DNA of 64,000 nt from Gehongia tenuis (lineage in GTDB: Bacteria; Bacillota; Clostridia; Christensenellales; NSJ-53): the NCBI RefSeq assembly GCF_014384795.1, contig NZ_JACRSR010000001.1:310001-374000 (forward strand). The letters are read 5' to 3'. A program made the position numbers and the translations under genes. This document shows positions 34,596 through 42,262 of the stretch, piece by piece (position 1 is the stretch's first letter; the number at the start of each line of letters is the position of its first letter). The notes under the pieces are model-generated. The model was not told where the DNA came from, did no database searches, and saw nothing but the letters and a program-made list of their open reading frames with translations.

Positions 34596-35282
34596 GTGTC
34601 TGACTACGAAAAAAAGAACAACAGCAAGACCTGGATTCTGGTCACCATTATTGCCATCCTGGTGGTTGCGCTGGTGGCCCTGATTATTCTGCAGTTCACC
34701 GGCGGCGACCGGGGCGCCAGCGCCCAGGTGACGCCCACCCCCGCCGCGGAAGCAACGCCCGCGCCTACCCCCGAACCCACGCCCACGCCTGAGCCCACCC
34801 CCGCCGCGACCCCCGCGGCCACGCCGGAGGACTCCGCGGCGGCCGGTTCCTTTGTCTCCAGCGGCTTTACGCTGAGGATTCCCGAGGATATGTCAAAGAG
34901 CGAAAGCGAAGGCATGACCACCTACATGCGCTTTGATCTTTCCACAGGCTCGGTGGAACTGGTGATGATCTATGACAATGTGCCCTCCGGCGGTGTGAAG
35001 CTCCATGTGAATGAGCTCACCGACGAGCAGATTGAGGCCCTTACCGCCGCCATGGTCTCCGAGGTGGAGGGGCTCACCGAATCCCACCAGATGATCGATG
35101 TGGACGGCAGGAGCGTGCTTCAGGTGGATATGGCCGGCAACGAGGACGGCACGGACATGATCTTCCGCTGCTTCATCTTCGATGTGGACGGCAGCATCAC
35201 CCTCCTGCTCACCGGCAACTCCGGAACCTCCTTCTCCGCCGATATGCAGGGTGTGCTGGACAGCCTCGCCTTTACGGAGTAA
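34596..35282 (+). CDS. Membrane-anchored PsbP-like protein, paralogue 4
   Basis: 228 aa from GTG, with GGGAGG nine bases upstream. The N-terminal helix (about 12-32) is an uncleaved anchor; a Pro/Thr/Glu linker (TPEPTPTPEPTP region) leads to a domain opening GFTLRIPEDM and closing SADMQGVLDSLAFTE, nearly the same ending as paralogue 1. Function unknown. Confidence 0.7.
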   Translation: MSDYEKKNNSKTWILVTIIAILVVALVALIILQFTGGDRGASAQVTPTPAAEATPAPTPEPTPTPEPTPAATPAATPEDSAAAGSFVSSGFTLRIPEDMSKSESEGMTTYMRFDLSTGSVELVMIYDNVPSGGVKLHVNELTDEQIEALTAAMVSEVEGLTESHQMIDVDGRSVLQVDMAGNEDGTDMIFRCFIFDVDGSITLLLTGNSGTSFSADMQGVLDSLAFTE

Positions 35283-35319
35283 AATAGTTGCATCCAACCT
35301 TTGAGAGGAGTTTCATTTG

Positions 35320-35856
35320 ATGAAGAAAAAGGGCTTGGCCCTGCTGCTGACAGCTTTGGTCTTTCTGCTCGCCGCCTGCCAGATCGAACTTTCCGGCGAG
35401 ACCCGCACCCTGGAGGGCGGCGGCTTCTCCTTCCAGTATCCCAAGGAATTCATGGTGGAGAAGGCTTCGGACGACGCGCCGGACAAGATCCAGATGCGTT
35501 ACATGGTGGGCGGGGAGATGTATCTTTGCACCGTCATGCCCCACGAGGAGGGCAAAAAATTGGCCGATCTCGATGAGGCCGGACGCCAGGAGGTCGTGGA
35601 CATTCTGGTGGACAACATGGAGGCCCAGATCCGTGTGGAGATGGAGCCCTATGAGACGGGAACCGTTTCCCTCGGCGGCCGCGACGCCTATTACTACCGC
35701 TATCAGGATGAGCTCGCCGTGTGCCGCATGGATATGTATCTTTTCGAGGGCAGGGACGCCATGGAGGTTCTCCTGCTCGGCGCCAACGATTCCGCGGGCA
35801 CCGTCCGCTTCGATGAGGTGCTGGGCGGCATCCCCGATTCATTTACGTTTGAGTAA
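35320..35856 (+). CDS. Lipoprotein, PsbP-like, paralogue 5
   Basis: 178 aa with LAAC lipobox and almost no linker. The domain opens GGGFSFQYPKEFMVEK, the clearest PsbP-like signature of the cluster, and ends VLGGIPDSFTFE. ATG 35320 with GAGGAG upstream; the preceding TTG is an alternative start. Confidence 0.7.
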   Translation: MKKKGLALLLTALVFLLAACQIELSGETRTLEGGGFSFQYPKEFMVEKASDDAPDKIQMRYMVGGEMYLCTVMPHEEGKKLADLDEAGRQEVVDILVDNMEAQIRVEMEPYETGTVSLGGRDAYYYRYQDELAVCRMDMYLFEGRDAMEVLLLGANDSAGTVRFDEVLGGIPDSFTFE

Positions 35857-35903
35857 TCCCTGCGGAAACGGTCGTCCCTCGGCCGCCCGGTGGTTCTGTC
35901 AGA

Positions 35904-36006
35904 GTTTATAAATTGTTAACATTTGGCTGTATCCCTTGGGAAACAATGGTTACAGCTATTTTTTCCCGGAGCCGTTCATAAATTGTTCACGAACCGTTCA
36001 TACACC
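35904..36006. promoter_or_regulatory. 11-bp direct repeats, OmpR/PhoB-type binding sites
   Basis: GTTTATAAATT-GTTAACATTTG at 35904-35925 and three tandem half-sites GTTCATAAATT, GTTCACGAACC, GTTCATACACC at 35974-36006, each 11 bases. This spacing is typical of OmpR-family response regulators. The sites end 14 bases before a -35 box. The 14-base core CATAAATTGTTCAC recurs upstream of htrA at 58329. Confidence 0.65.
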
Positions 36007-36020
36007 GGTCAAACTTTCAT

Positions 36021-36049
36021 TTGACAGGCTGGTCCTTCCGTACTATACT
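36021..36049 (+). promoter_or_regulatory. Promoter of the mini-lipoprotein gene
   Basis: TTGACA, 17 bases, TATACT. Confidence 0.8.
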
Positions 36050-36084
36050 GCCCCATGGAGTCTTGGGAAAGGAGGGCTACAGTC

Positions 36085-36207
36085 ATGAAGAGGATCATTG
36101 CTTTGGTGCTGGTGGTATGCGCTTTCGCTGTGGGCCTGACCGCCTGCGGCGGCGACAACGCTTCCACGCCTTCTACGGGCGCAGCCGTTTCTACGCCTGC
36201 CAAATAA
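36085..36207 (+). CDS. 40-residue mini-lipoprotein
   Basis: Starts at ATG with GGAGGG upstream and encodes only a lipoprotein signal (lipobox LTAC, Cys 21) and a 20-residue Ser/Thr/Ala tail from CGGDNASTPS to PAK, then TAA. It matches the first 40 residues of its larger neighbours but has its own strong promoter, upstream regulator sites and a strong terminator. Either a decayed paralogue or a functional lipopeptide; the intact signals around it favour a functional product. Confidence 0.65.
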   Translation: MKRIIALVLVVCAFAVGLTACGGDNASTPSTGAAVSTPAK

Positions 36208-36245
36208 TTTGCCTTTCTATAATTCTACATAGATCGGAATTCGCC

Positions 36246-36282
36246 GGAAAGAGGTCCCTTCGGGGGCCTCTTTCCAGTTTTT
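36246..36282 (+). terminator. Rho-independent terminator
   Basis: GGAAAGAGGTCCC/GGGGCCTCTTTCC stem with TTCG loop and a T tail. Confidence 0.85.
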
Positions 36283-36292
36283 CTCCCACGTT

Positions 36293-36322
36293 TTGACTTG
36301 CGGCGCTGCTTTCTGCTATAAT
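36293..36322 (+). promoter_or_regulatory. Promoter of the MATE leader
   Basis: TTGACT, 18 bases, TATAAT with extended TGC. Confidence 0.75.
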
Positions 36323-36360
36323 GGCTTTGTGAGAAGTCAGAATCGCAAGATTTGAGATTG

Positions 36361-36471
36361 CCACCCAATGGGCTGGAGGCTGATGGAAGGGCGCGCCTTT
36401 CCCGGGCCTCGGCTCAACGGCCGGAGGAACCCGCTAAAGCGGTTTCCGGGGCCAAAGGGTGGTATTTTTTT
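36361..36471 (+). ncRNA. Riboswitch-like structured leader of the MATE gene
   Basis: CCACCC (36361-36366) pairs with GGGTGG (36457-36462), which is followed at once by TATTTTTTT. The terminator stem therefore closes a domain of about 100 bases that contains further hairpins, such as GGAA-CCGC/GCGG-TTCC (36426-36447). This is the layout of a ligand-sensing leader. Guanidine-IV (mepA) riboswitches precede MATE genes in Firmicutes; identity here is not confirmed. Confidence 0.5.
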
Positions 36472-36611
36472 ACGATGACGGCCGCCCGGGGAGGCCGAAG
36501 GGGAGAGCCGGGCGGCGGAAGCGGGCTGGCAAGTATGGCATGCGGGAGCCGGATTGGGGGAAGGGCTCGCCGGGGAACGGCTGAAATCGATTATACTTTG
36601 GGAGGTTCAAG
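36472..36611. other. Rest of the MATE leader
   Basis: GC-rich sequence after the attenuator, up to GGAGG and the MATE start. TTATACTT at about 36590 may be a second, weak promoter. Confidence 0.35.
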
Positions 36612-37949
36612 ATGACAAAACACAATGATGGAATTGCAAGGGCGCTGATCGCCTTTACCGTGCCCCTCATCCTGAGCGGGCTTTTGCAGCAGCTCTACAA
36701 CTGGGCCGACGCCTTCATCGTGGGCAACATTGTGGGCGAGGGCGCCCTGGCCGCCGTCGGCGCTACCCATGCCATCACCGGCCTTTTTGTCATGGCCATT
36801 ACCGGCTTTACCTCCGGTATCTCCATCCTCTCCGCCCGGTTCTACGGCGCGGGGGACATGGACGTGCAGAAAAAACTGCTGTTCTCCTTCACCGCCATCC
36901 TGGGCGTCTTCTTCCTGGCCGTCAGTGTGGCCGGTATTGTGGGAACACAGGGCATGCTCCGGCTGCTCAACACTCCCGCGGACATCTTTGACATGGCGGC
37001 GGGTTATCTCGCCGTCATTCTGGTGGGCGTGCCCTTTCTGGCGGTCTACAACGTCTATGCGGCGATCCTGCGCGGCCTTGGCAACAGCAAGGCGCCCTTC
37101 TACGGCGTTTTGGTCTCCTCGGTGGCCAATGTGGCGCTGGACCTCCTGTTCGTGGGCGCGTTCCACTGGGGCGTCGTCGGCGCGGCGGCGGCGACGGTCA
37201 TCTCCCAGGCCCTGATGACGGTGTTTCTGGTGGTCTACGCCGTGCGTAAGTACGAGGCGCTGCGGTTCCGGCCCGAGCGCAGTCTCTTTGAAAAGGGTGT
37301 GATCCGGCAGGGCTGGGCCATCTCCTGGCCCATCACGGTGCAGTCGGTGATGAAATCGGTGGGCAGCCTGGTGCTGCAGAACTTCATGAACGGCTTTGGC
37401 ACCGCCACCGTGGCGGCCATCACCACCGCCTATCGGGTGGACAGCGTCATCATGCTGCCTATTTTGAACCTCAGCACCGGCATCGCCACCATGACCTCCC
37501 AGAACATCGGCGCCGGCGAGCCCGGCCGGGCGCGGCGCTGTCTTTCCGTGGGCATGGTGATGATGGGCGTGGTATCGCTGGCCCTCACCGCCTTTGTGAT
37601 GGTGCTGGGCGGCCCGCTGGTCCAGATCTTCGGCGTGACGCCCGAGGCGGTGGCCATCGGCCGGGCCTTCTTCCAGGCCATCGGTATTTTCTACGTGATC
37701 TATGGCGCCGCCATGGCGCTTAGGGGCTATGTCGAGGGCCGGGGCTTCGTCCTGTTCTCCGGTATCTGCGGCATCCTCTCCCTGGGCGTGCGCATCGGCT
37801 TGTCCTACGGGCTGGTGGGCGTGTTTGAGGGCCGCGTCATCGCTTATGCCGAGGCCTTCTCCTGGGTGTTCATGTTCCTTATGTACGGCGCTTGGTACGT
37901 GCTGAACCGCCGCAGGGAGCATAGGGCCGGCATTGAGCTGGGAAGTTGA
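36612..37949 (+). CDS. MATE-family multidrug/metabolite exporter
   Basis: 445 aa with the twelve-helix MATE pattern in two halves (about 10-215 and 225-440). The typical N-terminal IPLILSGLLQQLYNWADAFIVG-like start is present as PLILSGLLQQLYNWADAFIV, and the second half begins WPITVQSVMKSVGSLVLQNF. Na+- or H+-coupled export of cationic compounds. TTGGGAGG precedes the ATG. Expression is probably controlled by the structured leader. Confidence 0.9.
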   Translation: MTKHNDGIARALIAFTVPLILSGLLQQLYNWADAFIVGNIVGEGALAAVGATHAITGLFVMAITGFTSGISILSARFYGAGDMDVQKKLLFSFTAILGVFFLAVSVAGIVGTQGMLRLLNTPADIFDMAAGYLAVILVGVPFLAVYNVYAAILRGLGNSKAPFYGVLVSSVANVALDLLFVGAFHWGVVGAAAATVISQALMTVFLVVYAVRKYEALRFRPERSLFEKGVIRQGWAISWPITVQSVMKSVGSLVLQNFMNGFGTATVAAITTAYRVDSVIMLPILNLSTGIATMTSQNIGAGEPGRARRCLSVGMVMMGVVSLALTAFVMVLGGPLVQIFGVTPEAVAIGRAFFQAIGIFYVIYGAAMALRGYVEGRGFVLFSGICGILSLGVRIGLSYGLVGVFEGRVIAYAEAFSWVFMFLMYGAWYVLNRRREHRAGIELGS

Positions 37950-37997
37950 AGTGTGGGCCGGGGTTTGGCCGGCGGCGGGGCGCGAGAGATTGGAAAA

Positions 37998-38025
37998 GAG
38001 GGAGCCGATTGGCTCCCTCTTTTTT
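37998..38025. terminator. Terminator between MATE gene and phage repressor
   Basis: GAGGGAGCC/GGCTCCCTC stem, GATT loop, six T; it marks the left edge of the prophage. Confidence 0.85.
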
Positions 38026-38027
38026 GC

Positions 38028-38675
38028 TTAGCTGAGTTTGCGGCGCACCAGCACCACCTGGCCCAGTATCTCCGCTTCCGCCATCCGCTCACCATAGTAG
38101 AGCCGCGGCCGCTCCGCCGGCGAGGGCGACGTCAGCAAAAGAAAATCCGATTCCCGGTACAGATACCGCAGCTTCGCTTCCCCGTCCAGGATCGCCAGCA
38201 CCAGCTTCCCGTCCCCGGCTTCCCCGCGGTGCACCAGCACAAAATCCCCTTCCTTCGCCGCCGGCGATACCGCCTCGTCCGGAACACGCAAAATAAAATA
38301 CTCCTCCGAACAGGAATTGAGATCCCGTACGTCCAGGTACTGCTCCCCCAAATCCTCATAGAAGGTCCGGTTGTTCTCACTGTAGATCCGGCCGTACACC
38401 TTTACCGTTACCGCCGTATCCGTCCTGCGATAGGGCGCCGGCGGCTCGCTCACCCGCGGCAGCTTCGTGCCGTGCCCCATGATATAGTCAATGCTGCATC
38501 CCAGCTGGTCCGCCAGCCGCACGAGTATATCCAAACTGGGCGCCGTTTCCCCCGCTTCGTACTTGCTGATGGTGCTCTTCCCCACACCCACCGCCTGGGC
38601 CAGCGAGGTCTGCGTGTATCCACAGCGCTTACGGCATTTGTAGAGGTTGGGTACCCATGATTTCTGCTCAGCCAT
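38028..38675 (-). CDS. cI-like XRE repressor with S24-type C-terminus
   Basis: 215 aa. HTH at residues 10-65 (CGYTQTSLAQAVGVGKSTISKYEAGE). The C-terminal half has the LexA/S24 fold (GDFVLVHRGEAGDGKLVLAIL, then GEAKLRYLYR with the Lys), but the position of the usual Ser nucleophile (DSM-P) reads EAVSP, so self-cleavage is doubtful. Its gene diverges from the phage early operon; palindromes lie between the two promoters. Confidence 0.8.
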   Translation of the reverse strand: MAEQKSWVPNLYKCRKRCGYTQTSLAQAVGVGKSTISKYEAGETAPSLDILVRLADQLGCSIDYIMGHGTKLPRVSEPPAPYRRTDTAVTVKVYGRIYSENNRTFYEDLGEQYLDVRDLNSCSEEYFILRVPDEAVSPAAKEGDFVLVHRGEAGDGKLVLAILDGEAKLRYLYRESDFLLLTSPSPAERPRLYYGERMAEAEILGQVVLVRRKLS

Positions 38676-38704
38676 CCTCGTTCCTCCTCTTTGACCATGT
38701 TTTC

Positions 38705-38733
38705 ATTATAGTGTTTCCCCAGAGGAACCGCAA
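38705..38733 (-). promoter_or_regulatory. Promoter of the phage repressor
   Basis: On the minus strand TTGCGG, 17 bases, TATAAT. Confidence 0.7.
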
Positions 38734-38757
38734 TCCTTGGGCCTTAGTAATTATTGG

Positions 38758-38768
38758 GGGAATATCCC
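38758..38768. promoter_or_regulatory. Candidate repressor operator
   Basis: GGGA-ATA-TCCC dyad between the divergent phage promoters. Confidence 0.4.
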
Positions 38769-38781
38769 TATTTTGCAGGTA

Positions 38782-38810
38782 TTGACAAGCATTTTTCCCT
38801 GTGCTATGAT
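38782..38810 (+). promoter_or_regulatory. Phage early promoter
   Basis: TTGACA, 17 bases, TATGAT with extended TGC, on the strand of the phage genes. Confidence 0.75.
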
Positions 38811-38949
38811 CTAAAATGTAGCGCCAAAGGAAACAAATGCCGCTCTTTTTTGTGGTTTTGATTCCCTCAAAGAAACTTTGGCCTGTTTTTTTCCGGTTGT
38901 GAGGATTCCCCATCATCACAATATAGTTGGAAAGAGGGCCTAATTTTTG

Positions 38950-39330
38950 ATGCTTTTTTGTAACCATGATCCGGTATCGGATGATTTCTCGCGGGATCTG
39001 CGCTGTTTCCGCTGCGGTGAGGAAGTCTGCGACTTTCTCTACGACCTTGAAGGTGCTTGGCTTTGTGAAGACTGTTTCGATCTCATCTGTCTGGAATTCA
39101 AACGCCGCGCCCGCTATGATGCCTTTGATCTCGCCGAGGCGCTCCGTGAGCCGCTCCGGGACATCGAGAGGCGCACGGGGGACGGAGTTGCCGCGGCGGA
39201 GATGGGTGCGCCGGGGAACGGCGTGTCTGCGCAGGCGGGAGACGATGCGTCGGGGGACGGCGTGTCTGTACGGGCGGAAGGGGCGGTGGGTCAACGGCCC
39301 GGCGAGGACCCGGGAGGCGCGGCGCAATGA
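38950..39330 (+). CDS. Phage zinc-ribbon-like protein
   Basis: 126 aa. The N-terminal half has two CxxC pairs (CFRCGEEVC and CEDCFD), a zinc-ribbon pattern; the C-terminal half repeats GDGV-type segments of low complexity. AGAGGG precedes the ATG by about 11 bases. It overlaps the replication gene by ATGA. First gene of the early operon; role unknown. Confidence 0.6.
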   Translation: MLFCNHDPVSDDFSRDLRCFRCGEEVCDFLYDLEGAWLCEDCFDLICLEFKRRARYDAFDLAEALREPLRDIERRTGDGVAAAEMGAPGNGVSAQAGDDASGDGVSVRAEGAVGQRPGEDPGGAAQ

Positions 39331-40697
39331 ACTATTTGAAAGAAATTAACGCTTTTGAGCGCTACGTCGAAGCCAATTTTTTGCCGCCTGCCGCGCAATT
39401 AATGTGGTACAAACTGATAGCTCTTTTTAACCGTTGTGGGTGGCCCGATTGGGTCACCCTTGACAATATCCGTTTGATGACGTTATGCGGCATGAGACAG
39501 GAAAAAACCTGCATAAAAACGCGGGATTTTCTCATTTTTCATGGCATGATCCGCTATCGGAGAGGCAGAAAGGGGTTTCCCTCCCGCTATGCTTTGGTGC
39601 CCAGCGAAGGATGGGGTGCGCCGCGGGAAAAGGGGGAATGGAAGGCTGGACGGGAGAGGATCGAGGGCGAGCCGGGGGAACGGGAAACTGAACGGGAAAG
39701 GGCCGAGGGCGAGCCGGGGGAACGGAAAGCCGGACGGGAGAGGAACGAGGGCGGGCCGGGGAGACGGAAGGCTGGAAGGGGGGAATGGGACCCCGGGTGC
39801 GGACAGGGTTCCATCCTGAGCGGGGATGGCTGTCAAACGCGCCAAAACGGCGCCAGAAGCACGGATGCGGGCACGGGCCGTACCCAAGGCCCGGGAGGGA
39901 AACGCCGGGCTGTGCGGGACGGGCAGGACCCGCTGAGAAACCGCGGGAAGAGGCCCCGGGGACCGGGGAATGGAGGCGTGCCGGTTGAGTTTGCATGGGA
40001 GGGCGGGGACAAGCCCGCCGGAAAAAAGGAGGGATCGTTCGCTGACAAGATAAACACCATGGGTTCGAGGGAGGAAGGATCCAGGAGGACCTCGGGGAAA
40101 GGAGATGGGTCCAATGGCGCCTTCAAAACGATGCCTGCAAAAAATGCGGGGTGGGACGGCGTGCATGGCCATGACGCCGTATATCGGCCAGGCTTTTCGC
40201 CAGCCTTTCCTGCCCCCCTATCTAAACCAAACGTAAAATCAAACACAAACCATGACGAGGACGACTCGTGTGTGCACGGGGGAGAGCCGCATGGACCTCG
40301 GGAGCGAACGGCCGATGGGGATAACAGCGGGGAGAGGCCCACTCAGGCCGGGAAAAGGGGTATTGACGGGCATGGGATTGGACGGTACGGGGATGAAATC
40401 GGCAGCGGCGGCATGCCGTGGGGAGCCGGACGATGCGGAGCGGAGAGTGCCTTCAACCTCTCGCCCTCCGCAAGAGCCTTCCTGGACCACCTCGCTTTGC
40501 CCGAAGACGTCATTGCCCTTGCCGTCGATGCCGCCCTCGACCGCGGCGCCCGCTCCTTCGCCTACCTCCGCAGGGTGCTGGAGGACTGGCTGCACCGGGG
40601 CGTCCATTCCGTGGAGGATGCTGAAAACATCCTCCGGCACCGGGAAACCTCCCGCTTGGAGGATGACATGCTGGACAATTTATACACCAAATTTTGA
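39327..40697 (+). CDS. DnaD-like replication protein split by low-complexity insert
   Basis: 456 aa. Residues 1-95 form a winged-helix domain (PPAAQLMWYKLIALFNRCGWPDWV) like the N-terminal part of phage replication organisers, and residues about 375-456 match a DnaD domain (FLDHLALPEDVIALAVDAAL, YLRRVLEDWLHRGV). In between lie about 270 residues of Arg/Gly/Glu-rich low complexity, with repeats of EGEPGERKAGRER. Conserved ends with unconserved centre suggest repeat expansion inside a functional gene. Counterpart of PBSX XkdB/XkdC-region genes. Confidence 0.7.
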   Translation: MNYLKEINAFERYVEANFLPPAAQLMWYKLIALFNRCGWPDWVTLDNIRLMTLCGMRQEKTCIKTRDFLIFHGMIRYRRGRKGFPSRYALVPSEGWGAPREKGEWKAGRERIEGEPGERETERERAEGEPGERKAGRERNEGGPGRRKAGRGEWDPGCGQGSILSGDGCQTRQNGARSTDAGTGRTQGPGGKRRAVRDGQDPLRNRGKRPRGPGNGGVPVEFAWEGGDKPAGKKEGSFADKINTMGSREEGSRRTSGKGDGSNGAFKTMPAKNAGWDGVHGHDAVYRPGFSPAFPAPLSKPNVKSNTNHDEDDSCVHGGEPHGPRERTADGDNSGERPTQAGKRGIDGHGIGRYGDEIGSGGMPWGAGRCGAESAFNLSPSARAFLDHLALPEDVIALAVDAALDRGARSFAYLRRVLEDWLHRGVHSVEDAENILRHRETSRLEDDMLDNLYTKF

Positions 40698-40860
40698 TGC
40701 AGCACCCCTTTTCTCCCTTTTTATGACATGATGGGAGCGGGGAATCCTCCAACAGGGCGGCCTGGGAAAACACCGATCCGGGCCTGGAGAATATTCAGCG
40801 GCCTGGGGCCGGTATGGCCAAAGGAAAGGCGCCATGGATTTGTTGAAGGAGGAATTTTTT

Positions 40861-41319
40861 GTGGGCGTTTTATCCCGTAACATGATCAAAAGTGTGGAAA
40901 AATGGTTCTACCGCTACCCGGAAGCGATGAAGGATCTTTGCGAGGTCCGTCAAAATATCTTAAAGGCTTACGAAAACTGCGGCCCGGTGGCCATCTCGGA
41001 CCCCACCTTCGGCCGCGCCGCCGAGCTGGCCGGTGAGGATGCGCACGAGTGGATGATGGTTATTCAGGAGGTCCTGGACCACTTCGAGGGCACCGGCAAG
41101 GACCGGCTGCTCCGGATGGTCTACTTCCAGGACCGAACCGAGGTGTATGTGTGCAGCGAGCTTTTCATCGAGCGCCGGACCTTCTATGCCTGGAAAAACG
41201 AGGTGGTGCTCTATGCCGCGTTCCTCGCCGTGCAAAGGGGCATCCTCGCCTTCCCGGACAGCCGGCTTCATCAGCGCTCCCGCCAGCTCCATCAGGATAC
41301 CGGCACACTGCGCGTTTGA
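40861..41319 (+). CDS. Xpf/RinA-like late-gene transcription activator
   Basis: 152 aa from GTG with AAGGAGG eight bases upstream (an ATG nine codons earlier lacks this). The N-terminus (MIKSVEKWFYRYPEAMKDLCE) and C-terminal sigma-region-4-like HTH (LFIERRTFYAWKNEVVLYAA) fit the small sigma-like activators such as PBSX Xpf and ArpU/RinA that switch on packaging and structural genes. It sits directly before the terminase genes. Confidence 0.65.
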   Translation: MGVLSRNMIKSVEKWFYRYPEAMKDLCEVRQNILKAYENCGPVAISDPTFGRAAELAGEDAHEWMMVIQEVLDHFEGTGKDRLLRMVYFQDRTEVYVCSELFIERRTFYAWKNEVVLYAAFLAVQRGILAFPDSRLHQRSRQLHQDTGTLRV

Positions 41320-41332
41320 AGGAGGGCTTCGC

Positions 41333-41794
41333 TTGAACGAGCGGCAAAAAATTTTCCTGGACGCCTTTGTGGAGGGGGGCTCCCTCCCTGAGGCGGCCCG
41401 GGCGGCGGGGTACTCGGACAGCTATGCCGTCAAGGTGCTGTCCGATCCTCTGGCCAAAGAGTATGTGAAAGAACACGCCGGCGCCGCGCTCTATCAGCGG
41501 GCGCTGAAGTTTTATGCCGGGATCGTCTCCGGCGAGATCACCGAACAGGTGGTGGTCGCGGACAAGATGGACGGCCAGACCATCCACCGCGTGCTGGACA
41601 AGCTGCCCGCCGTTAAGGACCGCATCCGCGCCGGGGAGATCATTTTGCAGATGGTGGGCCAGGAGGGGGATGACGGCGGCGCCGGTGACGCCGGACTGCC
41701 CGCCGTGGATTATGACGGCGGCATCGCCGCGGAAGAGCCGCGCCCACCGGAGCAGCCGGAATCAGAAAATGCCGGATTGGATCGGGACGGGTGA
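41333..41794 (+). CDS. Terminase small subunit (XtmA-like)
   Basis: 153 aa, TTG start with GGAGGG upstream. The N-terminal HTH (LDAFVEGGSLPEAARAAGYSDS) and following helices match Terminase_2 family small subunits that recognise phage DNA for packaging. The C-terminal tail (about 120-153) is acidic and Pro-rich. A long repeat block then separates it from the large subunit. Confidence 0.8.
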   Translation: MNERQKIFLDAFVEGGSLPEAARAAGYSDSYAVKVLSDPLAKEYVKEHAGAALYQRALKFYAGIVSGEITEQVVVADKMDGQTIHRVLDKLPAVKDRIRAGEIILQMVGQEGDDGGAGDAGLPAVDYDGGIAAEEPRPPEQPESENAGLDRDG

Positions 41795-42262
41795 GGTCGA
41801 GGCGGGGAAAGGTCGGAAGGCTGGACAGGGTTAAGAGCGATCGGGAGGCCGGGGACAGCGGTAAGGCTGGACAGGGTTGAGAGCGGTTGGGAGGCCGGGG
41901 ACAGCGGCAAGGCCGGACAGGGTTGAGAGCGGTTGGGAGGCCGGGGACAGCGGCAAGGCCGGGGGACGGGAGAAGCCGGCACGGGAAATGGGACCGGGTG
42001 CGGCTGGATGGGACGGACCGAGCGGTAAGGCCGGGGGTCGGGAGAAGCTCGCACGGGAAGTGGGACCGGGTGCGGCTGGATGGGATGGACCGGGCGGTAA
42101 GGCCGGAGGTCGGGAGAAGCCGGCACGGGAAATGGAGGCGGCCACTGGCCGCGTGCGGAGATGAGGTGTTTGAAAATGGGATGGGATGGACCGGGCGGTA
42201 AGGCCGGGGGTCGGGAGAAGCTCGCACGGGAATTGGAGGCGGCCACTGGCCGCGTGCGGTGG
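41795..42262. repeat. Dispersed G/A-rich repeat block before terminase large subunit
   Basis: Several copies of GGTTGGGAGGCCGGGGACAG-like units (41850-41960), then longer units carrying CACGGGAA and the inverted repeat GCGGCC-ACT-GGCCGC at 42138-42152 and 42239-42253. The second unit runs into the terminase coding sequence. Confidence 0.75.

Noticed and set aside
36591-37922. Long minus-strand open frame opposite the MATE gene
   Set aside because: It is a shadow created by GC-rich codon usage; the plus strand has a full MATE protein, ribosome-binding site and promoter.
38837-38902. 21-residue leader peptide (MPLFFVVLIPSKK) in the phage early leader
   Set aside because: It has a weak AAAGGA and no homology or attenuator that I can see; not enough to call a gene.
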